Positions 34,071-41,910 of a DNA stretch of 64,000 nucleotides are shown one piece after another. The DNA lies in contig NZ_JAHBOI010000001.1 in NCBI RefSeq assembly GCF_018531425.1, positions 434,001 to 498,000 of the forward strand. Reading direction: 5' to 3'. The stretch comes from Paenarthrobacter sp. DKR-5. GTDB lineage: Bacteria > Actinomycetota > Actinomycetes > Actinomycetales > Micrococcaceae. Each line of letters opens with the position of its first letter. Within the stretch, counting starts at the first letter, position 1. The position numbers and the translations under genes are program-made. The notes beneath the pieces were generated by a model, which searched no databases, was not told the DNA's origin, and was given only the letters and a program-made list of their open reading frames with translations.

Positions 34071-34156
34071 GCCGTATACAGCGGCGTCGTGTACATCGGG
34101 GGCATGCGCTGACACACTGAATTCCACCCCAACTCCAGCGGACCACGGAGGGCAAG

Positions 34157-34624
34157 ATGGACGACCAGGCCGAAGCGCGCCGCGAGCTGTCCGCGCGGAT
34201 CGACGAGCAGCGGGCGTCAATCCGGGAATTCCTGCGCCGCGCCCGGCCGCGCAGAACGCGCCTGACCAACATCAGCATCATCGGCAGCTCACTCGCCGCC
34301 GCCCTCACCGTCGGACCCGCGACCGGGGGGAAGAAGTTCACCGAAGCCATCCAGGGCCTCTTCTCACTCTCCGACGACTCCGTCGTGTGGCGGCTCCTGT
34401 GCCTGGCCGCCGTCGTGCTCTCTGTCGCGGCCGCTGTGGCGACCAACCTCGCGAACTCCACCAATGTTGCCGCCCAGGTTACCGCCGCGGAGACCTGCAA
34501 CGCCGAACTGGAAGGACTGCAGCTCTCCCTCTCACTCGGCCAGCTTCCGCTCGAGGACGCCATCCAGGCCTACCGGCAGTCCGTGGCCAAGGTTTCCTTC
34601 CTCGACAGCGCCGGCGTCCGCTGA
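34157..34624 (+). CDS. Two-TM hypothetical protein with helical cytosolic ends
   Basis: A 155-residue protein I do not recognise by name. A charged N-terminal helix (AEARRELSARIDEQRASIRE, then Arg-rich RRARPRRTR) leads to TM1 (ISIIGSSLAAALTVGPA), a soluble link (KKFTEAIQGLFSLSDDSVVW), TM2 (LLCLAAVVLSVAAAVATNLA) and a C-terminal helix rich in Glu and Leu (AETCNAELEGLQLSLSLGQL). The overall layout resembles SLATT-type two-TM proteins of conflict systems, but no nucleotide synthase or other partner gene lies beside it. It stands 65 bp before the hemerythrin gene on the same strand. Start chosen on GGAGGGCAAG before the ATG. Confidence 0.7.
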   Translation: MDDQAEARRELSARIDEQRASIREFLRRARPRRTRLTNISIIGSSLAAALTVGPATGGKKFTEAIQGLFSLSDDSVVWRLLCLAAVVLSVAAAVATNLANSTNVAAQVTAAETCNAELEGLQLSLSLGQLPLEDAIQAYRQSVAKVSFLDSAGVR

Positions 34625-34688
34625 CCTCCCGTCCGGCGGGGACCAACGGCACTGGCGCCCGGGCGCCGGGCCCGGCCAGCATCGAGGA

Positions 34689-35174
34689 ATGGAGACTGAC
34701 CCTGCCAAGGACACCGCCGCGGAAGCAGTGGCGCTGGCCACCGTAGAGCACCACCACGCCGGAATGCTGACGCGGCTTCATTCCCTGACCGGTGCCCTTG
34801 TCCGCGCCGTGACCGAGCACGACCAGTCCGCGGAACACGACGCCCACGCGGTGCTGGTGGAGTGGTGCGAAGACGACCTTCTTCCGCATGCCCTCGCCGA
34901 GGAGTCCTCGCTGTACCGGCCCGCTCAGCAGAAGGCGGAAGCGCGGTTGCTGGTGGAAGGGATGCTGAGGGAGCACCAGGCGATCGCGGACCTGCTCGAG
35001 GAACTGCGAGGGTCCGAGGGAGTGCGCGCTGCCGCCGCGGCGTCGACCCTTGAACGCATCTTTGCCCTGCATCTGGAGAAGGAAAACCGGCTGCTGCTGC
35101 CCTTCATTGCCGGCGCACCGGACCTCTCGCTCGCCGCCGCCGTCGAGGGCCTGCACGAGCTCACCGGGGAGTAG
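34689..35174 (+). CDS. Hemerythrin HHE-domain protein
   Basis: A 161-residue four-helix-bundle protein. Candidate di-iron ligands are VEHHHAGML in helix 1, EHDAHAVLVEWCEDDLLPHA with EES in helix 2, REHQAIADLLEEL in helix 3 and FALHLEKENRLLLPFI in helix 4. This matches the hemerythrin/HHE cation-binding family, which binds a di-iron centre and senses or stores oxygen, NO or iron. The ATG at 34689 fits the first helix; an open frame continues upstream. With the truncated globin and COG2345 regulator at 1.7-3.3 kb it is a second candidate O2/NO-related protein, though not linked. Confidence 0.84.
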   Translation: METDPAKDTAAEAVALATVEHHHAGMLTRLHSLTGALVRAVTEHDQSAEHDAHAVLVEWCEDDLLPHALAEESSLYRPAQQKAEARLLVEGMLREHQAIADLLEELRGSEGVRAAAAASTLERIFALHLEKENRLLLPFIAGAPDLSLAAAVEGLHELTGE

Positions 35175-35179
35175 CCCTT

Positions 35180-35240
35180 GCCGAACGGCCGCTAACGGCG
35201 GCCTTTCGCGCCCTGAAGCCGCCGTTGGCGGCCGTTCGGC
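35180..35240. terminator. Bidirectional terminator between hemerythrin and CopC genes
   Basis: A 23-bp stem (35180-35202 with 35218-35240) that is perfect except for one A-G position (a G-U pair in one transcript), with a 15-nt loop. It lies between convergent genes, so it can serve both. Confidence 0.75.
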
Positions 35241-35246
35241 CGGGGA

Positions 35247-35819
35247 CTACGCGCCGCGTTTGAGTTGCCGGCGGGCAAACAGGGCGAGGGCGGCCACCAG
35301 CAGCACGACGACGACGGCGCCGGCGATGATGCCCCAGGGGACGCCCTGCCCGTGCGGTTGGGCCGGAGCGGCTGCAGCAGGCGGGGACGAGACCGGCGCC
35401 GCGGCTGCCGCCGTCTTTCCGGAGGAGGCCTTCGCGGTGAAGGTGAAAGTGCCGTCGATCGGGTGCGAGTCGGAGGAGACAACGCGCCAAACCACGGTGT
35501 ACTTGCCGGCCGGTGCGCCCGGCTTCAGCGGCTGGGACGCGACCTTGTCCGCCACCTTGACGGCGCCGTCGGCCCAGTTGGTGCCGCTGCTGTCGGTGAC
35601 TTTCACCTCGGAGCCGATGGCCAGCGGAGTCTCCTCGAAGGTGAGGTCGACGTGCCCGGGCACGGTGGCGACTGTTGACCCGTCCGCAGGGCTGGTGCCC
35701 TCGACCGTGTCGTGGGCCTGGGCAGCAGCACCGGGCAGCAGCAGCGCCGCGAGCAGCCCGAGGACGCTGAGGACGCGCGGCAGCGCGGAGGAGGGTCGGC
35801 GGATGGCGGGAGTCTTCAT
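35247..35819 (-). CDS. CopC-domain copper-resistance protein, membrane-anchored
   Basis: A 190-residue exported protein. A signal peptide (VLGLLAALLLPGAAAQA) precedes the mature start HDTVEGTSPADGS, whose His is a copper ligand in CopC. Further motifs are VDLTFEETPLAIGSEVKVTD and SSDSHPIDGTFTFTAK with the second His. An Ala/Pro linker and a C-terminal TM helix (WGIIAGAVVVVLLVAALALF) with a basic tail follow. CopC proteins carry copper outside the membrane. The ATG at 35819 gives a proper signal peptide; an in-frame extension to 36395 lies opposite other sequence. The following gene may be functionally linked. Confidence 0.88.
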   Translation of the reverse strand: MKTPAIRRPSSALPRVLSVLGLLAALLLPGAAAQAHDTVEGTSPADGSTVATVPGHVDLTFEETPLAIGSEVKVTDSSGTNWADGAVKVADKVASQPLKPGAPAGKYTVVWRVVSSDSHPIDGTFTFTAKASSGKTAAAAAPVSSPPAAAAPAQPHGQGVPWGIIAGAVVVVLLVAALALFARRQLKRGA

Positions 35820-35971
35820 GGTGAACCTTTCGGGTGCGCCGGCCCCGGACGTGTTCGGTCGACGGTGCGGGCGCTGGGTTTGTGGGTGCGCGGCTCCGGC
35901 ACCCGGCAACAGCCTTGCTCTCACAAGGGACATTCGGGCGCGGCGGCAGCGCGGATGGGTGGGGCAGGCGC

Positions 35972-36592
35972 TCAGACGGCGACGGCGGCGGGTGGTCCGC
36001 GCCGTGCGGGAAGGCGCAGGGATCGCCAGGGCTGGGCGGTGAACCCCGCGCCGGGTGTGGCCGTCGGCCGGGGAACACCGGGCACCAGGAGGGCGCGGAA
36101 CAGCTGCGCCAAGGGACGCAGCCACGCGGCCAGTGCCCACAATGCTGCCTCTCCCCTGGTCAGGAGCAGCGCGGTGATCAAGGTGGCGGCAGCGTGCAAA
36201 GCCAGCATGGCGAACCCGCTTCCCGCGGCGGGGTGTTCCAGGGCGCCGGGGGACGCCAGGTCCATGCCCGGCATGGAACCGGAAACGGGCATCGCCGTGT
36301 GCAGGTGGCCTCCGGCGGAGGGCGTGAAGCTCCTGGCCGAGGATAGCCGGTCCAGGCCCGCGTGGAGTGCGAACTGGCTGGCGCCGAGCAGGCACACCAT
36401 CACGGCCGGACCCAGTTTGGCCCGGGTCAGGATGATCACCGGGAAGGCTGTCAGGGCGAGCATGGCGGCGACGACGGGAAGCGCAGGAAGTGCTCCGCCG
36501 GCAAGCATGTGGGCGCCCGCGGCCAGCAGGAACATCGGGACGGCGACGGCGGCGGTGCGGAGCAGGCGGAAGGGGCTCCGCTGGTGCTGCAC
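35972..36592 (-). CDS. Multi-pass membrane protein with His/Met-rich loop near copC
   Basis: A 206-residue protein not clearly assigned to a family. Hydrophobic stretches are MFLLAAGAHMLAGGALPALP, VVAAMLALTAFPVIILT, AVMVCLLGASQFALHAGL and FAMLALHAAATLITALLLT. Between the third and fourth lies an outside-type loop HLHTAMPVSGSMPGMDLAS rich in His and Met, typical of copper-handling proteins. It starts with a GTG with GGAGGAG upstream. It lies 152 bp upstream of copC on the same strand, and a terminator separates it from the M50 gene. A role in copper handling is inferred from position and loop composition. Confidence 0.7.
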   Translation of the reverse strand: MQHQRSPFRLLRTAAVAVPMFLLAAGAHMLAGGALPALPVVAAMLALTAFPVIILTRAKLGPAVMVCLLGASQFALHAGLDRLSSARSFTPSAGGHLHTAMPVSGSMPGMDLASPGALEHPAAGSGFAMLALHAAATLITALLLTRGEAALWALAAWLRPLAQLFRALLVPGVPRPTATPGAGFTAQPWRSLRLPARRGPPAAVAV

Positions 36593-36629
36593 GGCTCCTC
36601 CGACCTCTCGATGGTTCTGCCGTCTACCT

Positions 36630-36674
36630 TAAGGAGAAACCGCCGCCGGGCCAAACGGCAGCGGTTTCTCCTTA
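36630..36674 (-). terminator. Terminator overlapping the stop codon of the M50 peptidase gene
   Basis: A 14-bp perfect stem (TAAGGAGAAACCGC at 36630-36643 with 36661-36674) containing a GCCG/CGGC inner pair. The 5' arm on the minus strand begins with the UAA stop of the peptidase gene itself. Confidence 0.7.
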
Positions 36675-39032
36675 TCCCCCAGCCGGGGTTGCCGTGCCCA
36701 CGGGCGTTGCCGGCGCCGTGGGTTCAGCCGGGACCGGCGTGGCGGGCGCTGTCGCCTGTTCAGCAGGAGCCTGCTCGGTTGCCGGCATTCCGGCCGCCGG
36801 GGTTCCGGGCGCGGGGGTGCCGTCGGCAGGCGCGGCGGAGCCCGCTGGGGCGGAAGTGGCACCGGCAGGCTCTGTTGACGTCCCTGGTGACGGTACCGCC
36901 GTCGATGCTGCCGGATGCGCCGAGGGATCGTGCTCGATGATCTGCAGTATCTGCGCTTTGAAGGCGCTCAGCCGGGCTTGAATGTCCGACAGCGGGACGT
37001 TTTGAATGTTCGCGCCGAACGCCCGGATTTCGTTCCACAGCTTGGTGAGCTGCTCAGTACCGGCCGGGCTGAGCGGGCCGTCCAGGGTGAGGACCAGCTG
37101 GCTGGCGAGGGCGTAGGTCAGGCAACTGGCGCAGTTGTAGTTCGCCGCCGCGGAAAGGTTCTGCGGCACGACGACGTCGGCCTGCCCGGCTATCAGAATC
37201 ACTTGGAAGCCGACGGCGACGGCACCACAATCCTTGCAGCTGGCAAAGGCGTAGGCCTCGTTGGTGTTCAGGGCTGATCCGTCCTCCACCCAGACGAGGG
37301 CCAGGGCGACGTCGTACACGATGGAACCGTCTTTCGTGTTGACGGCCAGCGCCTGGTTGTCACCCGCACCCGGAGGCAGGGGCTTGTCGAACGGGAACAC
37401 CCAGGCCGGTGCGTGGGCCCCGGACGTCACTCCGTCACGCGTCCGCGTACCCCGGGGAGCCAGGACCATCGCCAGCTCAGGCTTGTCCGCCGTGGGGTGC
37501 GCGCTGCCCTGCGGCCACACGGCGGCGACACGGCCCTGCCGGCCCTCCTGCAGACCGCTCGAGAGCGGAGCGACAGAGCCCACGGCATCGATAATGGTGC
37601 CGCGCTCATAGGACTGGATGGGACGGTATTTGTCCCCGTTCGGCCATAGCATCGCAGCCAGGACCGCAATGACGGCCACGGCGGCGACGACGGCGGAAGC
37701 GCGCCGCAGCGGGCGCCCCTCGGTCCTTCGCCAGAGAGCCGCGGCCCCCTGGCGGATCATCCGGAACAGAATCAGCGCGGTTCCAAGGATGGGCAACGCC
37801 GCCGCCAGGATCAGCAGGGCACCGGCCGCGCCCCCGGCCAAGTCCCCATGGGTCCAGCTCTCCGCGACGGCCGCTTCCCGTCGGCCTATGCTCACCCAAG
37901 CCGTCGCGATCACCCGCGGAAGAGTCAGGACCATCATCACAAAACTGCAAAGAAGCATCGGCACGACGATCAGGACCCACAGGCTCACAACCGCCCGCGC
38001 CCACGGCTTGAGGATCTTTGCGTCGGCCGACCCCCACCTCCACGGCAGCAGCCCGAGCAGGGTCGGCTTGATGCGCTGGAACAGATCAGGAACCCCTGTG
38101 ACATCAGCCAGAACGTGGTAGCCGTCGAACCGCACCAGCGGAGTAAGCTGCCGGAGCATCTGCAGGATCTGGGTCAGGACCACCAGCAACAGTGCGTCCC
38201 AACCCGTCGCCAGCCACGCCCCGGCGATCACCACGGTCAGCAGCGCGTTGAAGTAGAGGCCGCCCAGGTCGGTCCGGACCCGGCCCGCACGCCCGAGGCG
38301 GTATGAGTCGGTGACGTCTGTGTAGAACGCGGGCCAGAACAGATAGAGGCCCGCTCCCATCACCCCGGGTGTCGCTCCGCCGTAGCGCGCAGCCGCCGCG
38401 TGGCCGAACTCGTGGAAACCGGCTGACAGCACGGTCACTGCCACCACCAGCAGTAGCAGGACCGGATTCGCAAAGGCGTCGTGCGTCGCCGATGCCAAAC
38501 CCTTCTGCGTCAGCACCCACCAGCACACCAGCGCGAAGACCGCGAGTACGGTCACTACGACAACGGGGTGAAAGAGGCGCGCGAAGGGGTCGGTCAGACG
38601 GCGAGTCTTCGCGGCATCGGTCACCGCATATTTGAAACGCAGGCTGAGCAGAGGGCTGGACCTCTTGACCTCCGGCTGCGAGCCGTCGGCGAGTTCCAAC
38701 AGTCCCAGCGGCCTGAGCTGGGCGTCAATCAGGGACGCGACATTCCCGGCGGTAATCAACCTTCCGAAGCGCGCACTGGCTCGTTCGGCAATCCGCGCTT
38801 CGGTGCTCTGCCCGTCGATCTCGGACAGCACAGCATAGAGCAGCCGGGTGAGCTGGAGCGTCTGCCCGTCCGCTCTGCGGACCAAGGCCGGCGGCTCGCG
38901 GTATCCGGAGCCCTTCATCTCGCCGATCAACTCGACGCCCTCCGCCCGGGCCGGCAGCAGGCCCTGCGCGGCCGGTTCCCGCGGCGCCGTCAAACCGGCG
39001 GAGTCCGACGCGCCGCCGGGAATGACCGTCAT
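36672..39032 (-). CDS. PqqD-like/M50 membrane zinc metallopeptidase
   Basis: A 786-residue protein of the putative peptide zinc metalloprotease group (COG1994). Residues about 40-115 look like a PqqD-type winged helix (peptide recognition; LVRRADGQTLQLTRLLYAVL). TM helices surround the zinc motif HEFGH (207-211), and the third ligand region is PAFYTDVTDSYRLGRAG. A second helix cluster is followed by an exported domain with two CxxC pairs (FASCKDCGAV and NYNCASCLTY) and a Pro/Ala/Thr tail. It is 6 bp downstream of the Ala/Asn-rich protein, so the two are an operon; that protein is the likely substrate. A hairpin ends the operon. Function is not established. Confidence 0.84.
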   Translation of the reverse strand: MTVIPGGASDSAGLTAPREPAAQGLLPARAEGVELIGEMKGSGYREPPALVRRADGQTLQLTRLLYAVLSEIDGQSTEARIAERASARFGRLITAGNVASLIDAQLRPLGLLELADGSQPEVKRSSPLLSLRFKYAVTDAAKTRRLTDPFARLFHPVVVVTVLAVFALVCWWVLTQKGLASATHDAFANPVLLLLVVAVTVLSAGFHEFGHAAAARYGGATPGVMGAGLYLFWPAFYTDVTDSYRLGRAGRVRTDLGGLYFNALLTVVIAGAWLATGWDALLLVVLTQILQMLRQLTPLVRFDGYHVLADVTGVPDLFQRIKPTLLGLLPWRWGSADAKILKPWARAVVSLWVLIVVPMLLCSFVMMVLTLPRVIATAWVSIGRREAAVAESWTHGDLAGGAAGALLILAAALPILGTALILFRMIRQGAAALWRRTEGRPLRRASAVVAAVAVIAVLAAMLWPNGDKYRPIQSYERGTIIDAVGSVAPLSSGLQEGRQGRVAAVWPQGSAHPTADKPELAMVLAPRGTRTRDGVTSGAHAPAWVFPFDKPLPPGAGDNQALAVNTKDGSIVYDVALALVWVEDGSALNTNEAYAFASCKDCGAVAVGFQVILIAGQADVVVPQNLSAAANYNCASCLTYALASQLVLTLDGPLSPAGTEQLTKLWNEIRAFGANIQNVPLSDIQARLSAFKAQILQIIEHDPSAHPAASTAVPSPGTSTEPAGATSAPAGSAAPADGTPAPGTPAAGMPATEQAPAEQATAPATPVPAEPTAPATPVGTATPAGG

Positions 39033-39038
39033 CGCCGG

Positions 39039-39710
39039 TTAGTTCTGCTGCAGGTTGGACTGCTGGTTCGACGCCGCGCTCGCTGCGCCGTCGATGTGCT
39101 GGCTGATGACCGCGTCCTGCTGCGACACGGCGACCGCGTTGCTGTCGATCGAGCCGATATTGGCCGCGACGCTGGCGTCGATCGGTGCGGCAACATTCGC
39201 GTTGGCCGCAACCGCGCCGTTGATTGGCGCAGCAATGCCGGCGTTCGCATCCACGTTCACGTCCACGTTGAGCAGATTGCCGTTCACCGCAGCTGTCGGG
39301 TCGGTGGTCGCCGTGCCCGACGTCGGGTCGGTGGTCGCCCCTGCCGTAGGGTCGGTGGTCGCCCCTGCCGTAGGGTCCGTTCCCGCCCCCTGCCCCACGG
39401 TGCTGTCCTGCACCGAGTTGGCGGTGGCGTCGGCGTTGATGCCCTGGTCGATGAGCACCCCTTGGTCGGCCATGCCGGCAGCTGCAGAGCCGGCGGAAAG
39501 CACGTTGGCGGACGCACTCGCGTCAATGGGAGCGGCCACATTGGCGTTCGCTGCAACTGCCAGGTCGATGGGTGCTGCCGCATCAATGCCCAGATTCAGG
39601 TCAGCGTTCAGGTCCAGGATCGAGGCCACTTCCTTGTCCGGCAAAGCGGTCACCCCCTCGGCGGCCAGTTCCTCGTCAGTCAAGGGGGTAAGTTCCTGAT
39701 CGTTGCTCAC
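39039..39710 (-). CDS. Ala/Asn-rich duplicated protein, candidate substrate of the M50 peptidase
   Basis: A 223-residue protein I cannot assign to a family. The acidic N-terminus (ELTPLTDEELAAEGVTALPD) resembles leader peptides of ribosomally made peptides. The rest is two similar modules: IDAAAPIDLAVAANANVAAP and GIAAPINGAVAANANVAAPI, each followed by a Gln/Asp/Ala-rich part, joined by a TDPTAGAT repeat linker. It contains no Cys, Trp, Tyr, Phe or Arg, and one Lys and one His. There is no signal peptide or TM helix. The GTG at 39710 has GGAG at good distance. It is followed after 6 bp by the peptidase gene. Role as precursor or exported polypeptide is inference. Confidence 0.75.
   Translation of the reverse strand: MSNDQELTPLTDEELAAEGVTALPDKEVASILDLNADLNLGIDAAAPIDLAVAANANVAAPIDASASANVLSAGSAAAGMADQGVLIDQGINADATANSVQDSTVGQGAGTDPTAGATTDPTAGATTDPTSGTATTDPTAAVNGNLLNVDVNVDANAGIAAPINGAVAANANVAAPIDASVAANIGSIDSNAVAVSQQDAVISQHIDGAASAASNQQSNLQQN
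39325..39372. repeat. Two perfect 24-bp tandem copies in the linker of the Ala/Asn-rich gene
   Basis: Units 39325-39348 and 39349-39372 are identical and keep frame, coding TDPTAGAT twice; diverged copies flank both sides (39298 and 39373). They show recent in-frame expansion in the linker. Confidence 0.85.
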
Positions 39711-39921
39711 GACGTAGCTCCATTTCAGGGCGGAGAGTCAACTCACGCCCGCTCGGGTACCAATGACAAACACTGAACCCCGGACAGCAGCCGTTCCGGC
39801 CCGGGTACTACACGAAAGGTGATGCCGGGGCCCCGCAACTGGAACTTGCGACAAGAAAGAGCTCACCCCAGACATCTCGCTCCCGCTAAATAGTAAGGGT
39901 ACTGTGCGATTTTGCGCGACC

Positions 39922-39947
39922 CCCGCTCTTCACGTGTGAAGAGCGGG
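39922..39947. promoter_or_regulatory. 12-bp inverted repeat in the 311-bp gap before the PLDc_N-like gene
   Basis: CCCGCTCTTCAC and its exact complement are separated by GT. The element lies 212 bp upstream of the Ala/Asn-rich gene and 74 bp upstream of the plus-strand gene at 40022. It may be an operator or a terminator-like stem. The rest of 39711-40021 shows no gene that I can support. Confidence 0.5.
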
Positions 39948-40021
39948 ACCTATGACGCTGGCCCGGGAGCCGCCGCAGCGGGAAAATCGGGTATCCATCA
40001 GGAAAGAGGAGGCGTCGGACC

Positions 40022-40258
40022 ATGCGCAGGAAACGGATCGCACAGCGGAGGAAATCATGGAAGGACCTCAGCGGACAGCAGCGCAGGACCGTGGTGCTCG
40101 CCGGCACCCTTCAGCTCTCGCTGCTTGTGGCGGCGTTACGGGACATCGCCCGGCGTCCCGCGGAGCAGATCCGTGGACCCAAACCTGCCTGGGCAGCCGC
40201 CTGCTTCGTCAATTTCGCCGGGCCGATTGCCTATTTCCTGTTCGGCCGGCGCCGCTAA
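40022..40258 (+). CDS. Small membrane protein resembling the PLDc_N domain
   Basis: A 78-residue protein. A very basic N-terminus (RRKRIAQRRKSWKDLSGQQR) precedes TM1 (TVVLAGTLQLSLLVAALRDI) and TM2 with the signature WAAACFVNFAGPIAYFLFGR, which matches the two-helix phospholipase-D N-terminal domain found alone in many actinobacteria. A GAGGAGG site is upstream. Function unknown; not obviously tied to the peptidase locus it is divergent from. Confidence 0.78.
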   Translation: MRRKRIAQRRKSWKDLSGQQRRTVVLAGTLQLSLLVAALRDIARRPAEQIRGPKPAWAAACFVNFAGPIAYFLFGRRR

Positions 40259-40377
40259 GCATGCGCCGCTGACCATCGCGCCGAAGCACCTACTCCACCG
40301 GACGCCGCATCGCCTCCGGCATCCACATGGCGGACGCGACAGGGCCGCCGCTGCCGTGGATGGGTAAGACTAAGCCC

Positions 40378-41592
40378 ATGTTCAAAAGCACTGACTTCAT
40401 CCGCACCACCCACGCCGGGTCCCTGCCCCGCACCCCCGAGCTGCTGGCGGCAAACGCCGCACAGGCGGAGAACCCGGAGGATTCGGACGCCTTCAACAAG
40501 CTGCTGACCGCCTCCGTGGTCGACATCGTCCGGAAGCAGGTCGACGTCGGGCTTTCCACGCCGAACGACGGCGAATACGGGCACACCATGTCCAACTCGG
40601 TGGACTACGGCGCCTGGTGGAACTACTCCTTCTCGCGGATGAGCGGGCTCACCCCCGGCGGCACCGACCGCTGGCAGCAGACGGAGCAGCGGCGCTCCTC
40701 GCCCGGGAACGTGGTGCTGACGACCTTCACCGACCGGCGTGACCGGCAGCGGTTCCGCGAGGCCTACAACGATCCGACGTCGGGCATCCTCACCGGCCGC
40801 AAGCCCGGTTCCCAGCCCACTGTCACCGGCCCGGTCACCTACACCGGCCAGCAAGCGGTGCAGCGCGACATCGCGAACCTCAAGGAGGCCTTGGCGGCCA
40901 CCGGTGCCACCGAGGGCTTCCTGCCCTCCCTCTCCCCCGGGTCCGCGTCCCGCATTTCCAACGAGTACTACGGATCGGACGAAGAGTTCATCTACGCCTG
41001 CGCGGACGCCATGCGCGAGGAATACAAGGCGATCACCGACGCCGGCCTCGTCGTGCAGATCGACGATCCGTCCATCGCCGAGAACTGGGACATGATCAAC
41101 CCCGAACCCACGGTTGAGGACTACCTGAAGTTCACCCAGCTGCGGGTCGAGGCGCTGAACTACGCGCTGCGCGGACTGCCGCAGGAGCAGATCCGGTTCC
41201 ACCTGTGCTGGGGCAGCTGGCACGGGCCCCACACCACCGACCTGCCCTTTGCCGACCTCGCGCAGACCATGCTCTCGATCAATGCCGGCGCCTACTCCTT
41301 CGAGGCCGGGAACGTCCGGCACGAGCACGAGTGGAAGGTCTGGCGCGATTTGGACCTGCCGGAGGACAAACTGATCCTGCCGGGTGTGGTCAGCCACGCG
41401 ACCAACGTCGTCGAGCACCCGGAACTGGTGGCGGACCGGATCGAGCGGTTCGCCCAGATCGTCGGCCGCGAACGAGTGGTGGCGTCCACGGACTGCGGCC
41501 TGGGCGGCCGGATCCACCCGCAGATCGCCTGGGCCAAGCTCGAAGCGCTGACCGAGGGGGCACGCCTGGCGTCCGAGCGGCTCTGGAAGTAG
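40378..41592 (+). CDS. MetE C-terminal-like cobalamin-independent methyltransferase
   Basis: A 404-residue protein related to the C-terminal (catalytic) half of MetE and to epoxyalkane:coenzyme M transferases. The N-terminus FIRTTHAGSLPRTPELL, the zinc-site segment QIRFHLCWGSWHGPHTTDLP and the C-terminal STDCGLGGRIHPQIAWAKL carry the usual His, Cys and Cys ligands. It has no MetE N-domain, so it is the short MetE-like type, possibly using a different methyl donor for homocysteine or another thiol. It lies directly upstream of the riboswitch-controlled sulfur genes, ended by a strong terminator. The start at 40378 fits the family N-terminus. Confidence 0.84.
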   Translation: MFKSTDFIRTTHAGSLPRTPELLAANAAQAENPEDSDAFNKLLTASVVDIVRKQVDVGLSTPNDGEYGHTMSNSVDYGAWWNYSFSRMSGLTPGGTDRWQQTEQRRSSPGNVVLTTFTDRRDRQRFREAYNDPTSGILTGRKPGSQPTVTGPVTYTGQQAVQRDIANLKEALAATGATEGFLPSLSPGSASRISNEYYGSDEEFIYACADAMREEYKAITDAGLVVQIDDPSIAENWDMINPEPTVEDYLKFTQLRVEALNYALRGLPQEQIRFHLCWGSWHGPHTTDLPFADLAQTMLSINAGAYSFEAGNVRHEHEWKVWRDLDLPEDKLILPGVVSHATNVVEHPELVADRIERFAQIVGRERVVASTDCGLGGRIHPQIAWAKLEALTEGARLASERLWK

Positions 41593-41596
41593 GCCC

Positions 41597-41628
41597 GAGG
41601 GTGTGCCGGCCCGGGCCGGCACACCCTC
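41597..41628 (+). terminator. 32-nt perfect palindrome terminator after the MetE-like gene
   Basis: A 16-bp perfect stem starting 4 bp after the stop codon (GAGGGTGTGCCGGCCC and complement, no loop bases left over), followed by two T. It isolates the gene from the riboswitch unit. Confidence 0.8.
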
Positions 41629-41660
41629 TTCCCGCGGTTACGCATTCCCGCGGTTACGCA
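41629..41660. repeat. 16-bp tandem repeat (two perfect copies)
   Basis: TTCCCGCGGTTACGCA occurs twice in a row immediately after the terminator stem and just upstream of the riboswitch. No function is apparent. Confidence 0.8.
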
Positions 41661-41708
41661 ACATTTCCGGCCCCCGCCGGAGGGCCCGGAACCCTGTGCT
41701 ACGTTGGC

Positions 41709-41825
41709 AGGGAGTAATGAGTACCAGCACCAAGCCCTGACTTGCTGGTCGGCAACCCTCCGGTCCGGCGGGGTGCCTCAGGTGAATACTCGGCATAACG
41801 TTTCGACGGATTGCAAGCGTGAACC
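41709..41825 (+). promoter_or_regulatory. SAM-IV-type riboswitch upstream of DUF1737-rhodanese-metZ
   Basis: The segment has the SAM-IV aptamer elements in order: a GGAGTA helix half that pairs with TACTC near 41787, GAGTACCAGC, the CAAGCCCTGACTTGCTGGTC hairpin, GGCAACCCTCC and GGGGTGCCTC. It is followed by a downstream helix region and the first gene at 41911. SAM-IV binds S-adenosylmethionine and occurs upstream of methionine genes in actinobacteria, which fits metZ here. Exact ends and mechanism are estimates. Confidence 0.82.
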
Positions 41826-41910
41826 ACCCGGCCCCGGCCGACGTTCCCCGGGGGACGGACGAGCCCCGAGGCCTTCCCGCTTGGTTCCGGCATGGACTGA
41901 GGAGCCCGCT

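Noticed and set aside
41892-41900. ATG start near the DUF1737 gene
   Set aside because: It reads ATG-GAC-TGA; the TTG at 41911 with GAGGAG is the usable start.
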